In this document: positions 1-9,625 of the stretch, in pieces
Position numbering within the stretch: position 1 is the first letter of the stretch
Layout: each line of letters begins with the position of its first letter
Assembly (NCBI RefSeq): GCF_001655055.1
Contig: NZ_LXEW01000003.1
Location: 147,683-211,682, forward strand
From: Providencia heimbachae ATCC 35613
GTDB lineage: Bacteria; Pseudomonadota; Gammaproteobacteria; Enterobacterales; Enterobacteriaceae
DNA: 64,000 bases
Reading direction: 5' to 3'
The notes under the pieces: generated by a model
Database searches by the model: none
Seen by the model: only the letters and a program-made list of their open reading frames with translations
Told to the model about the DNA's origin: nothing
Program-made: the position numbers and the translations under genes

Positions 1-141
1 TACTTTTTTATAAATGAGGTAAGTTGCGAGTAATGCCAGTGGTGTTGCGATCATTAAGGCACCACTCGCATAGAAAATGTCGTATCGTTTATATACGATA
101 AAAAAGATGATCAAAGGAATAAAATCAATAAGCTGTTTCAT
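1..141 (-). CDS. yciB: YciB/IspZ inner-membrane septation protein (N-terminal part)
   Basis: The minus strand reads from an ATG at 141 to the window edge, giving the first 47 residues; the rest lies outside the window. The start [19 protein letters not shown] and the following [14 protein letters not shown] match the N-terminus of the YciB (IspZ) family, a small multi-spanning inner-membrane protein linked to cell-envelope synthesis and septation. Two hydrophobic segments are visible. In E. coli yciB sits next to yciC; here a SulP transporter gene separates them. Identity is confident from sequence and neighbourhood, but the gene is partial, so nothing can be said about its C-terminus. Confidence 0.9.
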   Translation of the reverse strand, partial: MKQLIDFIPLIIFFIVYKRYDIFYASGALMIATPLALLATYLIYKKV

Positions 142-367
142 AGCAGTGGATACAGAGCCTCAACATGAAAATAATGGGGTAGTTTAACGTATTTCTACTT
201 TATTTGTTAAAAGTTTGCATCTTTTTACCAATAAACACGGCTTGTTACCAATCATATTTGCACTATTTTACTATTATTTGACTTAGTTCTAGATAAACTT
301 GAGTAGTTCATATATATATAGTACATAATTTTATTTAACTTATTAATTTATAGAGATTTTTCATAAT

Positions 368-2158
368 ATGATAAAGGCTAGGCTATTTGTCTGGATGCCA
401 GGTTTAGAAACGCTGTTCAAATATCAACTTTCAGATTTAGGCCCTGATGTGAAGGCCGGGCTATCTGTTGCAGCGGTTGCTTTGCCTGTTGCAATAGCTT
501 ATGCCGAATTGATGGGCGTCAATGCCATTGTTGGCCTCTATGCCTGTATCTTACCCATGTTTGTTTATGCCTTATTCGGAACATCGAAGCAACTTATCAT
601 TGGCCCCGATGCTGCTACTTGTGCGGTAATCGCAGCAGCCGTTAGTCCCTTAGCCATGGGAGACGATAATACGCGATGGCAGTTAGTTATTGTCATGAGC
701 TTAATGACAGGGGTCTGGTGCCTTATTGCCGCAAGATTCCGTTTGGGTACCTTTGCTGATTTTTTATCTCGCCCCATATTACAAGGTTTATTAAACGGGG
801 TTGCCTTAACTATTGTTGTTAGCCAAATAGGAAAAATTTTTGGTATTACGACACTGCCTTCTGGCTTTATTGAACGCCTAATTGCTTTTCCCACGGCATT
901 AATTGAAACACATATTCCCACTTTATTGGTCGCTGTAGCGACATTAGCGGTGACAGTCTTTATCCGAAAAGTACGCAGCAAATGGCCATCGTTATTGATT
1001 GCAATGGTATTGGCGACGACAGCAAGCGTATTATTTGATCTCGAAAAATATGGTATTAGCATTGTTGGAAATCTTGGTGATGGGCTTCCTTCAATTCCAA
1101 TGCCTGATTTTCCACCAGGTCTAATTCGTGATCTTGTTATCCCATCCTTAAACCTTGCAGTAATAAGCTTTGTGAGTTTTATGATGACTGCGCGTAGTTT
1201 CGCCAGTAAAAATGGTTATACCGTTGATGCAGATCAGGAGCTTCGTGCTTTAGGATTGGCTAATATCGCTTCCGCGTTATCTCAAGGCTTCGCCGTTAGC
1301 GCTGCCAGTAGCCGTACTGCGGTTAATGATATGATGGGAGGTAAAACACAATTAGTCTCAATTGTCGCTGCACTGACTATTTTAGCCGTGTTGTTATTTT
1401 CGATGGATTTACTGGGTTATATTCCAATGCCAGCCCTTGGCATGGTATTGGTTATTTCGACTTTCTCACTGATGAGCTTCCGCAGTATTTTTTCAATGCG
1501 TAAACGTAATCGTGGTGCTTTTTTCTTATGTATTTTTACATTATGTGCAGTCTTAGTCGTCGGTCTTATTAGTGGGGTTGGGCTGGCCGTTTTATTGGGA
1601 TTATTGCAGTTTATTCGAGTGATATTTCGCCCTACCGATCAGCTGTTGGGCGTTGATGAACAGGGCATGTTACACTCGATAACGAAGGATAATGAAATTA
1701 AACCGATTGAAGGCGTCTTAATTTATCGTTTTAATTCACCGTTAACGTATTTTAACGTTAACTACTTTAAAGAGCGTTTGAATAAACATTTGGATAATCA
1801 GTTAAAAAGACCTGCTTGGGTGATCGTAGATGCTGCCGTGAGCTTTACTCATAATGATGTGAGTGTCTTTTCCGCACTGAATGATATTGTGACGGCTTTA
1901 AAAGCGAAAGGGGTTACTTTGGTACTTGCTGGGCGTCGTACATCAATAAAACGCTGGTTAGAGAAAAATAAGATTAATCGTTCTGATGATGACTTATTAG
2001 TTGTTCCTGATATTTATTTTGCTATTCGACTGATACAAAGTAAGCAGCAAATACAAATTAAAAATGTCGAAGATAGAAGAGCAGAAGAGGAGTTAAAAGA
2101 TAAAGAGTTGGCAGGAACTGACAAGATAGACAAATTTTTATTATCAGACTCAGATTGA
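368..2158 (+). CDS. SulP-family anion transporter with C-terminal STAS domain
   Basis: This 596-residue protein has the SulP layout: about 10-14 hydrophobic segments over residues 25-430, then a soluble STAS domain (about 450-550) and a charged tail. Near the N-terminus is the characteristic region VALPVAIAYAELMGV, followed by IGPDAATCAVIAAA. SulP proteins carry sulfate, bicarbonate or dicarboxylates across the inner membrane; the substrate cannot be read from sequence. It differs clearly from E. coli DauA, so I give no symbol. It is transcribed divergently from yciB and lies between yciB and yciC, which are adjacent in E. coli, suggesting a lineage-specific insertion. The ribosome-binding site before ATG 368 is poor (GAG about 14 bases upstream), so the exact start is moderately sure. 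Confidence 0.88.
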   Translation: MIKARLFVWMPGLETLFKYQLSDLGPDVKAGLSVAAVALPVAIAYAELMGVNAIVGLYACILPMFVYALFGTSKQLIIGPDAATCAVIAAAVSPLAMGDDNTRWQLVIVMSLMTGVWCLIAARFRLGTFADFLSRPILQGLLNGVALTIVVSQIGKIFGITTLPSGFIERLIAFPTALIETHIPTLLVAVATLAVTVFIRKVRSKWPSLLIAMVLATTASVLFDLEKYGISIVGNLGDGLPSIPMPDFPPGLIRDLVIPSLNLAVISFVSFMMTARSFASKNGYTVDADQELRALGLANIASALSQGFAVSAASSRTAVNDMMGGKTQLVSIVAALTILAVLLFSMDLLGYIPMPALGMVLVISTFSLMSFRSIFSMRKRNRGAFFLCIFTLCAVLVVGLISGVGLAVLLGLLQFIRVIFRPTDQLLGVDEQGMLHSITKDNEIKPIEGVLIYRFNSPLTYFNVNYFKERLNKHLDNQLKRPAWVIVDAAVSFTHNDVSVFSALNDIVTALKAKGVTLVLAGRRTSIKRWLEKNKINRSDDDLLVVPDIYFAIRLIQSKQQIQIKNVEDRRAEEELKDKELAGTDKIDKFLLSDSD

Positions 2159-2227
2159 ATTGGATATATCAAAAACCTGAATACAGATAATTCTTAAGTA
2201 ATAGTACAGTATTGTAATAATCAAGAT

Positions 2228-2254
2228 AATAAGGGCGCATAATACGCCCTTATT
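2228..2254. terminator. Bidirectional hairpin terminator
   Basis: A perfect stem AATAAGGGCG / CGCCCTTATT with a 7-base loop lies between the convergent SulP gene and yciC. AT-rich flanks on both sides fit Rho-independent termination in both directions. Confidence 0.8.
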
Positions 2255-2279
2255 TGTGAAAACAAGGGTGATTTTTAAA

Positions 2280-3032
2280 TTAGTTTTTACCAATTAACAT
2301 GTACAAGCGATAAAAGTAAATCAACGCAAAAGCAGCAATAAAGTTATTAATTAAAAATGATATCCCATTTGCCATAATGTGGTTTAACTGAATACTACTC
2401 AGTAAAACGCTGACAAGCATTTGTGATGCCATCCAGATTAATACCATTGGTAATGCAATGCGCCAATTGGCATAAGCCATTTTCCAGCTTTTACCCATCG
2501 CACTGAAAGGATTGGTGCTTTCGCTAATTAAAATAGCCGGCGCTAAAGAGAAGCCGATAGCGAGAATAATACCGGGAATAACTATGATGGTGATGCCGAG
2601 TTGGATAAGCAACGAACAAACCACTAGTAAAAGGAACATGGAAGGGGCTTTTGCTAATGAAGATGTTATTGCTTGAACACCGGTCATTTCATCATCACGA
2701 GACATTCCAGCAATATAAGAGAGAACACCACAAATTAGGACTAAGCTACCGAGCGTTACGGACAGTATCAAACCAAAAGAAACACGCAGGATGCTACTTT
2801 TATCCTGCTCGGAAAGGCCAGTAACCCAGTCTTGTAGACCGGAATTCCCCGCTTCTATCAGCTTGCTTTGTGCTTCAACAAGAACACCAATCATTTGCTC
2901 ACTCGGGATCATCAATGAATAAATAATCAGGCTAACTGCGGTTGCTAACAGCACAATTGTGGATAGGCCACTCAGCTGATTTTTAAAAAAGTTAATGCTG
3001 TCACCGATGAGTGAATTGGCCGAAATGGACAT
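2280..3032 (-). CDS. yciC: YciC family (UPF0259) inner-membrane protein
   Basis: This 250-residue protein has about six hydrophobic segments and matches the UPF0259/YciC family (about 247 residues in E. coli). Recognisable parts are the start MSISANSLIGDSINFFKNQL and the segment FIAAFALIYFYRLY near the C-terminus. Its function is not established. The start at 3032 is supported by AGGAG nine bases upstream. The gene is convergent with the SulP transporter gene and divergent from ompW, the same neighbourhood as E. coli ompW-yciC-yciB. Confidence 0.9.
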   Translation of the reverse strand: MSISANSLIGDSINFFKNQLSGLSTIVLLATAVSLIIYSLMIPSEQMIGVLVEAQSKLIEAGNSGLQDWVTGLSEQDKSSILRVSFGLILSVTLGSLVLICGVLSYIAGMSRDDEMTGVQAITSSLAKAPSMFLLLVVCSLLIQLGITIIVIPGIILAIGFSLAPAILISESTNPFSAMGKSWKMAYANWRIALPMVLIWMASQMLVSVLLSSIQLNHIMANGISFLINNFIAAFALIYFYRLYMLIGKN

Positions 3033-3511
3033 TTAACTGCTCCTATCTACAAATGGATCAAAATTGTAGACGATTGTAACTGAGTATCCGGCTCTTAGGT
3101 AGAGAAAGATAAGAAAAGTCGGGAGGTTAGCAACAATGGACACTTATTAAGCTGATACATGGAAATATGAAGATAAAGCTTAATATCGGTAATTTATCAT
3201 ATTCACTTCTAGCGAGTTAATTACGCATATATTGGATTAATCATAAAATATAGTTAATTACACTTAATATGTATTTTAAATGCAACTTCAATTCAGAGGA
3301 TAATATAAGAAAATAGAAAATCATTTTATATTTTCTGACTTATTTCTTAAAAATTGATTCAAATCAAAATTTAAAATAATATAAATGAAATAATAAAGTC
3401 ATATTTATTGGATTGGCTATAAATAAGTAAAAGATGTGATCTTGATTTGAACATGAATTTAAATATTACGGTATATTTTCCTAAAATAATAAAACAGGAA
3501 TGGGATTAATA
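3033..3511. other. AT-rich intergenic region between yciC and ompW
   Basis: These 479 bases hold divergent promoters. The part nearest yciC carries its AGGAG ribosome-binding site. The ompW side is very AT-rich and contains an FNR box at 3354-3367 and a weaker FNR-like half match (TTGAT) at 3442-3446. I see no small gene. Confidence 0.6.
3354..3367 (+). promoter_or_regulatory. FNR box upstream of ompW
   Basis: TTGATTCAAATCAA matches the FNR consensus TTGAT-N4-ATCAA at every defined position. It lies about 145 bases before the ompW start. E. coli ompW is known to respond to oxygen through FNR, so the same control is likely here; the transcription start was not determined. Confidence 0.72.
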
Positions 3512-4147
3512 ATGAAAAAACTCACTGCGCTTGTCTTGGCTGCGGCAACTCTTGCTCCAGCAGTTTCAATTGCTCATGAAGCTGGCGATTTCTTATTTCG
3601 TGCAGGTACTGCAACGGTAAGACCTAACGCGGGTTCAGATAATGTCTTAGGTTATGGCTCTTTTGGCGTTAATAATGACACACAATTAGGCTTAACTTTC
3701 GGTTATATGATCACCGATAATATTGGCGTGGAATTATTAGCAGCAACACCTTTCCAGCATAATGTTAGCTTAGGTGAATTTGGAAATATTGCATCAGTTA
3801 AACATTTACCACCAACATTAATGGCACAATATTATTTTGGTAGCAAAGAAGATAAATTACGTCCTTATTTAGGTGCGGGTGTTAACTACACTTTTTTCTT
3901 TGATGAAAAGTTTAATTCAACTGGGAAAAGTGCACAGTTATCAGATTTAGACCTATCCAGCTCTTGGGGCTTTGCCGCACAAGCAGGTATGGACTATATG
4001 TTGACTGAAAACTGGATGCTGAACGCCTCGGTTTGGTGGATGAATATCGAGACAGATGTTAAGTTTAAAGCGGGTGGCGAACAGCAAAAAATTGATACAC
4101 GTTTAGACCCATTTGTATTTATGTTTGGTGCGGGCTACCGTTTCTAA
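3512..4147 (+). CDS. ompW: Outer-membrane protein OmpW
   Basis: OmpW is an eight-stranded outer-membrane barrel with a hydrophobic channel, associated with uptake of small hydrophobic compounds and with redox and osmotic adaptation. The 211-residue product begins MKKLTALVLAAATLAPAVSI, a signal peptide cleaved near AHEAGDF. It contains the family pattern of alternating beta strands (FGYMITDNIGVELLAATPF, LRPYLGAGVNYTFFF) and ends in the aromatic residue F of GAGYRF, as outer-membrane proteins do. I prefer ATG 3512 to the in-frame ATG 3500 because GGGA lies six bases before 3512 and the signal peptide then starts normally. The gene has its own promoter region with an FNR box and its own terminator, so it is probably monocistronic. 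Confidence 0.95.
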   Translation: MKKLTALVLAAATLAPAVSIAHEAGDFLFRAGTATVRPNAGSDNVLGYGSFGVNNDTQLGLTFGYMITDNIGVELLAATPFQHNVSLGEFGNIASVKHLPPTLMAQYYFGSKEDKLRPYLGAGVNYTFFFDEKFNSTGKSAQLSDLDLSSSWGFAAQAGMDYMLTENWMLNASVWWMNIETDVKFKAGGEQQKIDTRLDPFVFMFGAGYRF

Positions 4148-4209
4148 ATATTTAGCAGGATGCCAAACAGGTTAATTCCTGTGACCTGAAGGATTAGGGT
4201 GTAGTAGGA

Positions 4210-4240
4210 AATCCGAGAGTATTTATATTCTCGGATTTTT
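4210..4240 (+). terminator. ompW Rho-independent terminator
   Basis: The stem ATCCGAGA / TCTCGGAT is followed by TTTT on the plus strand, about 60 bases after the ompW stop. Confidence 0.85.
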
Positions 4241-4517
4241 CATTTTTAACGTTCACTTAATTACAAATTCAATTTATCTCATCAAAAAATAAATAACAAA
4301 TACTTCACAAAATAACCCAATAAAAATAACATAACGTTATCAATGAAATTATTTATTATGCGTTTTTATATCTTAGCTTCATTATTTTTAATGCTTAAAA
4401 TTATTATTTAAATTTAATTAAGCAGTAACACTATAATGGTATTAGATAATAATCTTATGAAAATAAATTATTGGTATTTAAATGTTGAGCCATTGCAGAA
4501 GGGATTTAATTGAATAT

Positions 4518-4547
4518 AAAGGCTATCATTGAGCGTTGATAGCCTTT
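4518..4547 (-). terminator. trp operon terminator hairpin
   Basis: An 11-base stem AAAGGCTATCA / TGATAGCCTTT lies just beyond the trpA stop. The T tract on the minus side is short, so termination may be partial or bidirectional. Confidence 0.7.
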
Positions 4548-4558
4548 ATTGCTAACAA

Positions 4559-5365
4559 TTACTTTAAGGTAGCGGCTTTCATGCTTGAAACAAATTGCGT
4601 TAATTCATTCAGCATAATATCAGGTCGTTTTAAATTATTTTCGATAATTTTCACTACCGCTGAACCTGATATAGCACCCGCCGCCCCATTTTTAATTGCT
4701 TCTGCTACCTGAGCAGGTTCTGAAATACCAAAACCTTGTAATGCAGGCGCTGCGCCGAATTCATTGAGTTTACCAATAAGATGAGTCAGTGACACTTCTG
4801 CACGTTTTTCAGTTCCCGTGACACCCGCTCTTGATAATAAATAGGTATAACCATGACTATGCTGGCCAATACTTTTAAGCAGCTCATCATCACCATTTGG
4901 CGGGCAAATAAAAATAGGCGCGATATTGTGCGCCAATGCCGCTTCACGGAAGGGCGTTGATTCACACATAGGAACATCTGCAACTAAAACGGAATCAACA
5001 CCGGCTTGCTGGCAGCGACGATAGAAATTTTCAATGCCATTACTAAAAACAAGATTAGCATAAACTAACAAGCCAATAGGAATATCAGCGTGCTTTTCAC
5101 GAACACGTTTGAGTAATTCAAAACAGACCGTCGGGGTTATCTCACTTTTAAATGCTCGTAAATTGGCATTTTGAATCGTGGGGCCATCGGCGAGTGGGTC
5201 AGAAAAGGGAATTCCGATTTCTAGCGCATCTGCGCCGCCTTCGATTAAAGCATCAATAATTTTTAATGAGAGTTCAGCGTCAGGATCGCCCAAGGTAACA
5301 AAGGGAACGAAAGCACCTTGATTTTTGCTATTCAACTGTTTAAAAAGCTGGGTATAACGTTCCAT
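4559..5365 (-). CDS. trpA: Tryptophan synthase alpha subunit
   Basis: TrpA cleaves indole-3-glycerol phosphate to indole and glyceraldehyde 3-phosphate; indole is channelled to TrpB. The 268-residue protein is the usual length. It shows the TIM-barrel motifs [10 protein letters not shown] (residues about 19-28), the catalytic Glu in [18 protein letters not shown] (about 48-65) and the phosphate loop [10 protein letters not shown]. It is the last gene of the trp operon. Its ATG overlaps the trpB stop in TAATG, so translation of the two subunits is probably coupled, which suits the alpha2-beta2 complex. Confidence 0.97.
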   Translation of the reverse strand: MERYTQLFKQLNSKNQGAFVPFVTLGDPDAELSLKIIDALIEGGADALEIGIPFSDPLADGPTIQNANLRAFKSEITPTVCFELLKRVREKHADIPIGLLVYANLVFSNGIENFYRRCQQAGVDSVLVADVPMCESTPFREAALAHNIAPIFICPPNGDDELLKSIGQHSHGYTYLLSRAGVTGTEKRAEVSLTHLIGKLNEFGAAPALQGFGISEPAQVAEAIKNGAAGAISGSAVVKIIENNLKRPDIMLNELTQFVSSMKAATLK

Positions 5366-6555
5366 TAGATTTCTCCTTTGCTGGCCAAAATATCATGCAC
5401 TGTAAAAATGTCTTTATCACCGCGACCGGATAAATTGACAATTAAAAGCTGTTCCTTATTAGGTTCTTTTTCCGCCATTTTTAAGGCATAAGCCAGTGCA
5501 TGGGAAGATTCTAATGCGGGAATAATACCTTCTTTACGAGACAGTAACTTAAAGGCATTTAATGCTTCATCATCTGTAACTGAGACATACTCAGCCCTGC
5601 CAATACTGTTTAAATGTGCATGCTGTGGACCGACAGAAGGAAAATCTAATCCCGCAGAAATAGAATAAGATTCTTCAATTTGGCCTTCATCCGTTTGCAT
5701 CATGGGTGATTTCATACCGAAATAAATGCCAACTCGCCCATGTTTTAGTGGCGCGCCATGTTGACCTGATTCAATTCCTAATCCTGCGGGCTCAACCCCA
5801 ATAAGATTGACGTTTTCTTCGGGAATAAACGATGCAAATAGACCAATTGCATTTGAGCCACCGCCAATACACGCAATAACGGCGTCAGGTAGGCGACCTT
5901 CACGCTCTAAAATTTGCTGTTTAGCCTCATCACCAATCATACGTTGGAACTCACGAACAATGGTTGGGTAGGGATGGGGTCCCGCAGCAGTACCTAATAA
6001 ATAATGTGCCTTGTCATAGCTGCCAGACCAGTCTCTTAATGCTTCATTACAAGCGTCTTTCAATGTGGCTGAACCACTGTGTACAGGAATAACTTCTGCA
6101 CCCATTAATTTCATACGAAAAACATTTGGGGACTGACGTTCAACGTCTTTAGCACCCATATAAATACGGCATTTCATATTGAGTAACGCACAGGCAAGCG
6201 CAGTAGCAACGCCGTGTTGACCCGCGCCGGTTTCTGCGATGATCTCTGTCTTACCCATACGTTTAGCCAGTAAAGCTTGGCCTAAAACTTGGTTAGTTTT
6301 GTGAGCGCCACCATGTAAGAGGTCTTCACGTTTTAAATACAGTTTAGTTTTGGTGCCTTCTGTCAGGTTACGACATAGGGTTAATGCTGTGGGGCGACCT
6401 GCATAGTTTTTTAATAGGCCATGAAATTCTTTTAAGAATTCAGGATCGCTTTGTGCATCAATAAATGCATCTTCTAATTGATTTAATGCAGGGATCAGAA
6501 TTTCTGGGACATATTGCCCACCAAACTCGCCGAAATAGGGATCTAATTTGCTCAT
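5365..6555 (-). CDS. trpB: Tryptophan synthase beta subunit
   Basis: TrpB joins indole and L-serine to make L-tryptophan using pyridoxal phosphate. The 396-residue product shows LNPYFGEF-like [19 protein letters not shown], the PLP lysine in [10 protein letters not shown] and the phosphate-binding glycine loop [13 protein letters not shown] prefer ATG 6555 (MSKLDPYF) to ATG 6567 (MDNTMSK) because GGA lies seven bases before it and the length then matches E. coli TrpB; both starts are possible. It sits between trpC and trpA and overlaps trpA by one base. Confidence 0.96.
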   Translation of the reverse strand: MSKLDPYFGEFGGQYVPEILIPALNQLEDAFIDAQSDPEFLKEFHGLLKNYAGRPTALTLCRNLTEGTKTKLYLKREDLLHGGAHKTNQVLGQALLAKRMGKTEIIAETGAGQHGVATALACALLNMKCRIYMGAKDVERQSPNVFRMKLMGAEVIPVHSGSATLKDACNEALRDWSGSYDKAHYLLGTAAGPHPYPTIVREFQRMIGDEAKQQILEREGRLPDAVIACIGGGSNAIGLFASFIPEENVNLIGVEPAGLGIESGQHGAPLKHGRVGIYFGMKSPMMQTDEGQIEESYSISAGLDFPSVGPQHAHLNSIGRAEYVSVTDDEALNAFKLLSRKEGIIPALESSHALAYALKMAEKEPNKEQLLIVNLSGRGDKDIFTVHDILASKGEI

Positions 6556-6625
6556 TGTGTTATCCATCTCGTTTAATTAATTTCGTTCATGGCCTGTTTT
6601 AAATAGGCTGAACTTAAATAAGGGT

Positions 6626-7990
6626 TTAATGCGTGCTGAGTGATGCAAATACTTGATTTATTTTTTGCTCGCTTTTGATACCCGGCTCAGTCTCTACCCC
6701 TGAATTAAAATCAAGGCCATTACAAAGTAGCTTCGCTGCTTGTTGGCAATTTTCACTATTCAATCCACCGGCAATCATTAACCGATATTTTGTGGTTTGT
6801 GGGATTGTTGACCAATCAAACACATTACCCGTGCCACCACGGCCATTATCAAGTAATAGAACATCTATTTTCTGAGAATTATAAGCGGCAATATTCGCTT
6901 CAGACATATTAACCGCTTTCCAAATTTCACAATGCTCGGGCAATAGGGCGCGCAATTGTTCGATATAATCATTGTCTTCTGTGCCATGAAGTTGGACTGC
7001 GGATAAAGCCAGTTGTTCTGCAAGGTGAGAGACAAAATCAATGGATTGATTACGGAAAACACCAACATATTTTAAGGGAACAGAGTGAATAATTAGCTTG
7101 GCTTGTGACAGTGTCACTTTGCGCGGTGAGGATTCAGCGAATATCAAGCCGCCAAAGCTCGCCCCTGCTGCTAATGCCGCTTTTGCATCCTGTTCTCGGG
7201 TCAACCCACAGACCTTATGTTCGCCAATCAACAAGTTGCGTAGTGCTTTATTTAAGTCATCTTGCTCCATTAAAGCACTGCCAATTAGAAAACCATCAGC
7301 AACATTACTGAGAGATTGAATATGTTGATGTTGATGAATACCGGATTCGCTGATGACTATTGTGTCTGGTGCTAAGCGCGGTGCAAGTTCGCGAGTACGG
7401 TTTAAGTCAATGGACAAATCGCGTAAATCACGATTATTGATACCAACAACCTTGGCTTTTAGCTTTATCGCTCGTTCGAGTTCTTCTTCATTACTGGCTT
7501 CCGTTAGCACGCCCATATTGAGTTCATGTGCAATTTTAGCAAGGGCGATATATTCGTCATCATTTAAAACAGATAGCATCAATAAAATCGCATCAGCCTG
7601 GTAATAACGCGCTAAATAAATTTGATAAGGCTCGATGATAAAATCCTTACACAAGACAGGCTGTTGAACAGCATTACTCACAATAGTCAGATAGGCCATA
7701 TCACCTTGAAAATATTTTTCGTCCGTTAATACGGAAATTGCAGAAGCGTAGGGTGCATAGGTTTTAGCAATAACTTCAGGATTAAAATCTTGTCGAATTA
7801 ATCCTTTTGATGGCGATGCCTTTTTACATTCTAAAATAAAGACAGGGCGTTTTGCTGTCAGCGCGTTATAAAAACTGCGACTACTTGGCTTAATTCGCGA
7901 GATAAAGCTCTCTAGGGGTTGCGTGTTTTTTCGCTCAGCCAGATAAATAATTTTATCGTCGACAATTTTTTGCAGTACGGTGGCTTTCAT
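6626..7990 (-). CDS. trpC: Bifunctional indole-3-glycerol phosphate synthase / phosphoribosylanthranilate isomerase
   Basis: This 454-residue protein fuses two TIM barrels, as in E. coli TrpC(F). Residues about 1-255 are the synthase: catalytic lysine in ILECKKASPSKGLIR, VLCKDFIIEPYQIYLA, and ISESGI. Residues about 256-454 are the TrpF isomerase: catalytic Cys in KVCGLTREQDA and Asp in LLLDNGRGGTG. Together they carry phosphoribosylanthranilate through to indole-3-glycerol phosphate. The trpD stop lies one base before the trpC ATG, so the two are tightly coupled. Confidence 0.97.
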   Translation of the reverse strand: MKATVLQKIVDDKIIYLAERKNTQPLESFISRIKPSSRSFYNALTAKRPVFILECKKASPSKGLIRQDFNPEVIAKTYAPYASAISVLTDEKYFQGDMAYLTIVSNAVQQPVLCKDFIIEPYQIYLARYYQADAILLMLSVLNDDEYIALAKIAHELNMGVLTEASNEEELERAIKLKAKVVGINNRDLRDLSIDLNRTRELAPRLAPDTIVISESGIHQHQHIQSLSNVADGFLIGSALMEQDDLNKALRNLLIGEHKVCGLTREQDAKAALAAGASFGGLIFAESSPRKVTLSQAKLIIHSVPLKYVGVFRNQSIDFVSHLAEQLALSAVQLHGTEDNDYIEQLRALLPEHCEIWKAVNMSEANIAAYNSQKIDVLLLDNGRGGTGNVFDWSTIPQTTKYRLMIAGGLNSENCQQAAKLLCNGLDFNSGVETEPGIKSEQKINQVFASLSTH

Positions 7991-7991
7991 T

Positions 7992-8993
7992 TTATTGATT
8001 CCTTAACGCTAATGCAGTGACACGATCGAATGATTTACCACTACGAATGATATTCAGGGCATGTTCGCTGTTTTCTTTTAAATCTTCATGGCCATTAATG
8101 CGCATTAACATGGCAACATTCGCTGCTACAGCCGCTTCGTGTGCCGCTTTACCACGGCCTTGCAATAAATGGCTGAGTAAAATTCGATTTTCGTCAGGCG
8201 TGCCACCTTCTAAATCGCGTAATTGGTAAGGCATCAAACCAAAATCGGCAGCGGTCAGTTGATATTGGTGCAAAATGCCGTTTTTTAATTCAGCGACTTG
8301 TGTCGTCGCATGTAATGAAACTTCATCCAGCCCTCCACTGTGTACCACAGCTGCGCGGGTAAAACCAAGCATTTGCAGTGTTTTAGCAACGGGTTCGACA
8401 AGCGCTTCGTGATATACACCAATTAAGGCTAATGGTGGGCGCGCAGGATTAATTAGTGGGCCTAATACATTAAATAATGTACGCGTTTTCAATTGGGTGC
8501 GAACCGGTGCAGCATGGCGAAAACCACTATGATATTGAGGGGCAAATAGAAAACAAACCCCAAGTTCGTCAAGGGCATCACGCGCACTTTGTGCGCTTAA
8601 ATCAAGGGATATACCAAACGCGGCTAATAAATCAGAAGAACCAGAACGGCTTGAAACACTCCGGTTACCGTGTTTAGCAACTTTAATGCCACTCTCTGCG
8701 GCGACAAAAGCACTGGCGGTTGAAATATTGATGCTGTTTGCACCATCACCACCGGTTCCAACGATATCGCTAAATAGATAGTCTGGACGTGGAAATGGCT
8801 GTGCATTTTCTAAACAGGCAAGGGCTGCTCCGGCGATTTCTTGCGGTTGTTCTCCGCGCATTTTCATACTGATCAGTACCGCAGCTAGCTGCGACTCAGT
8901 TAATTCGCCTTGAATAATAGCATTGAATAATAATTGACTTTCTTGTTGTGTCAGCGCGTTGGCGGCGAATAATTTGTCATAAATATTTTGCAT
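7992..8993 (-). CDS. trpD: Anthranilate phosphoribosyltransferase
   Basis: TrpD transfers phosphoribose from PRPP to anthranilate. The 333-residue stand-alone enzyme has the PRPP loop in [16 protein letters not shown], the [17 protein letters not shown] loop and the [10 protein letters not shown] motif. In E. coli this domain is the C-terminal part of a TrpG-TrpD fusion; here the genes are separate, with 20 bases between the trpG stop and the trpD start. Unfused trpG and trpD are typical of Serratia, Proteus and Providencia. Confidence 0.97.
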   Translation of the reverse strand: MQNIYDKLFAANALTQQESQLLFNAIIQGELTESQLAAVLISMKMRGEQPQEIAGAALACLENAQPFPRPDYLFSDIVGTGGDGANSINISTASAFVAAESGIKVAKHGNRSVSSRSGSSDLLAAFGISLDLSAQSARDALDELGVCFLFAPQYHSGFRHAAPVRTQLKTRTLFNVLGPLINPARPPLALIGVYHEALVEPVAKTLQMLGFTRAAVVHSGGLDEVSLHATTQVAELKNGILHQYQLTAADFGLMPYQLRDLEGGTPDENRILLSHLLQGRGKAAHEAAVAANVAMLMRINGHEDLKENSEHALNIIRSGKSFDRVTALALRNQ

Positions 8994-9013
8994 GATAGGC
9001 TCTCTCTTTCCCT

Positions 9014-9625
9014 TTATTGCGAATGTTTAGTTGTGTTTTTATTGGGTGTAGAAAGAGCCCACGCCACGGTATTTTCTAACAACATTTTGCCCTGAGTGGT
9101 TAAAATCGATTCAGGATGAAATTGAAAACCACAAACACGTTCCTGATCATTACGAACCGCCATAACCATGCCATTAGATTGGGCGCAGAGCGTTAATGTG
9201 TCTGGGATTAGGCTGCCAACCAGAGAGTGGTAACGTGCAACGGAAAGTGGATTTTCAAGCCCAGTAAACATGGCAAGTTCATCATGAGTCGCCATGGAAG
9301 ATTTACCGTGTAATATTTCCCCCGCGGCTGATACCGTGCCACCATAGGCTTCAACAATAGCCTGGTGACCTAAGCAAATACCGATAACCGGAATTTTGCC
9401 TTTGACTTGCTTGAGTACTTCAGGCATTGAGCCAGCTTCACTGGGTTTCCCAGGGCCTGGAGATAAAACCAAAATAGGTGATTCCATTTTATTTAGTACT
9501 GACAAAATGTGTTCTGCCGCAACCGTATTACGGTAAATCACAACCTGATGCCCCCCTGAGCGAAGTTGGTCAACAAGGTTATAGGTAAAGGAATCAACAT
9601 TATCGAGCAGTAAAATATTAGCCAT
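9014..9625 (-). CDS. trpG: Anthranilate synthase glutamine amidotransferase component
   Basis: TrpG releases ammonia from glutamine and passes it to TrpE. The 203-residue class I amidotransferase has the oxyanion-hole motif [12 protein letters not shown], the nucleophile Cys in [12 protein letters not shown] and the catalytic His-Glu in GFQFHPESI. It begins [14 protein letters not shown] as in the E. coli enzyme. Its ATG overlaps the trpE stop in TAATG, which should keep TrpE and TrpG in balance. It is a separate gene rather than fused to trpD. Confidence 0.97.
   Translation of the reverse strand: MANILLLDNVDSFTYNLVDQLRSGGHQVVIYRNTVAAEHILSVLNKMESPILVLSPGPGKPSEAGSMPEVLKQVKGKIPVIGICLGHQAIVEAYGGTVSAAGEILHGKSSMATHDELAMFTGLENPLSVARYHSLVGSLIPDTLTLCAQSNGMVMAVRNDQERVCGFQFHPESILTTQGKMLLENTVAWALSTPNKNTTKHSQ

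Larger units (their letters stand above)
4148..4558. other. AT-rich intergenic region between ompW and trpA
   Basis: These 411 bases separate convergent genes. They contain the ompW terminator (4210-4240) and the trp-operon terminator (4518-4547), with very AT-rich DNA between. An 18-codon reading frame at about 4456-4512 has no supporting ribosome-binding site and was not called. Confidence 0.6.

Noticed and set aside
565..1062. Minus-strand 165-residue frame inside the SulP gene
   Set aside because: It is antisense to strongly conserved transporter sequence and matches no family.
3442..3455. Second FNR box before ompW
   Set aside because: Only the TTGAT half matches; the other half reads ACATG.
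4456..4512. Small peptide gene before the trp terminator
   Set aside because: Eighteen codons, no ribosome-binding site and no known homologue.
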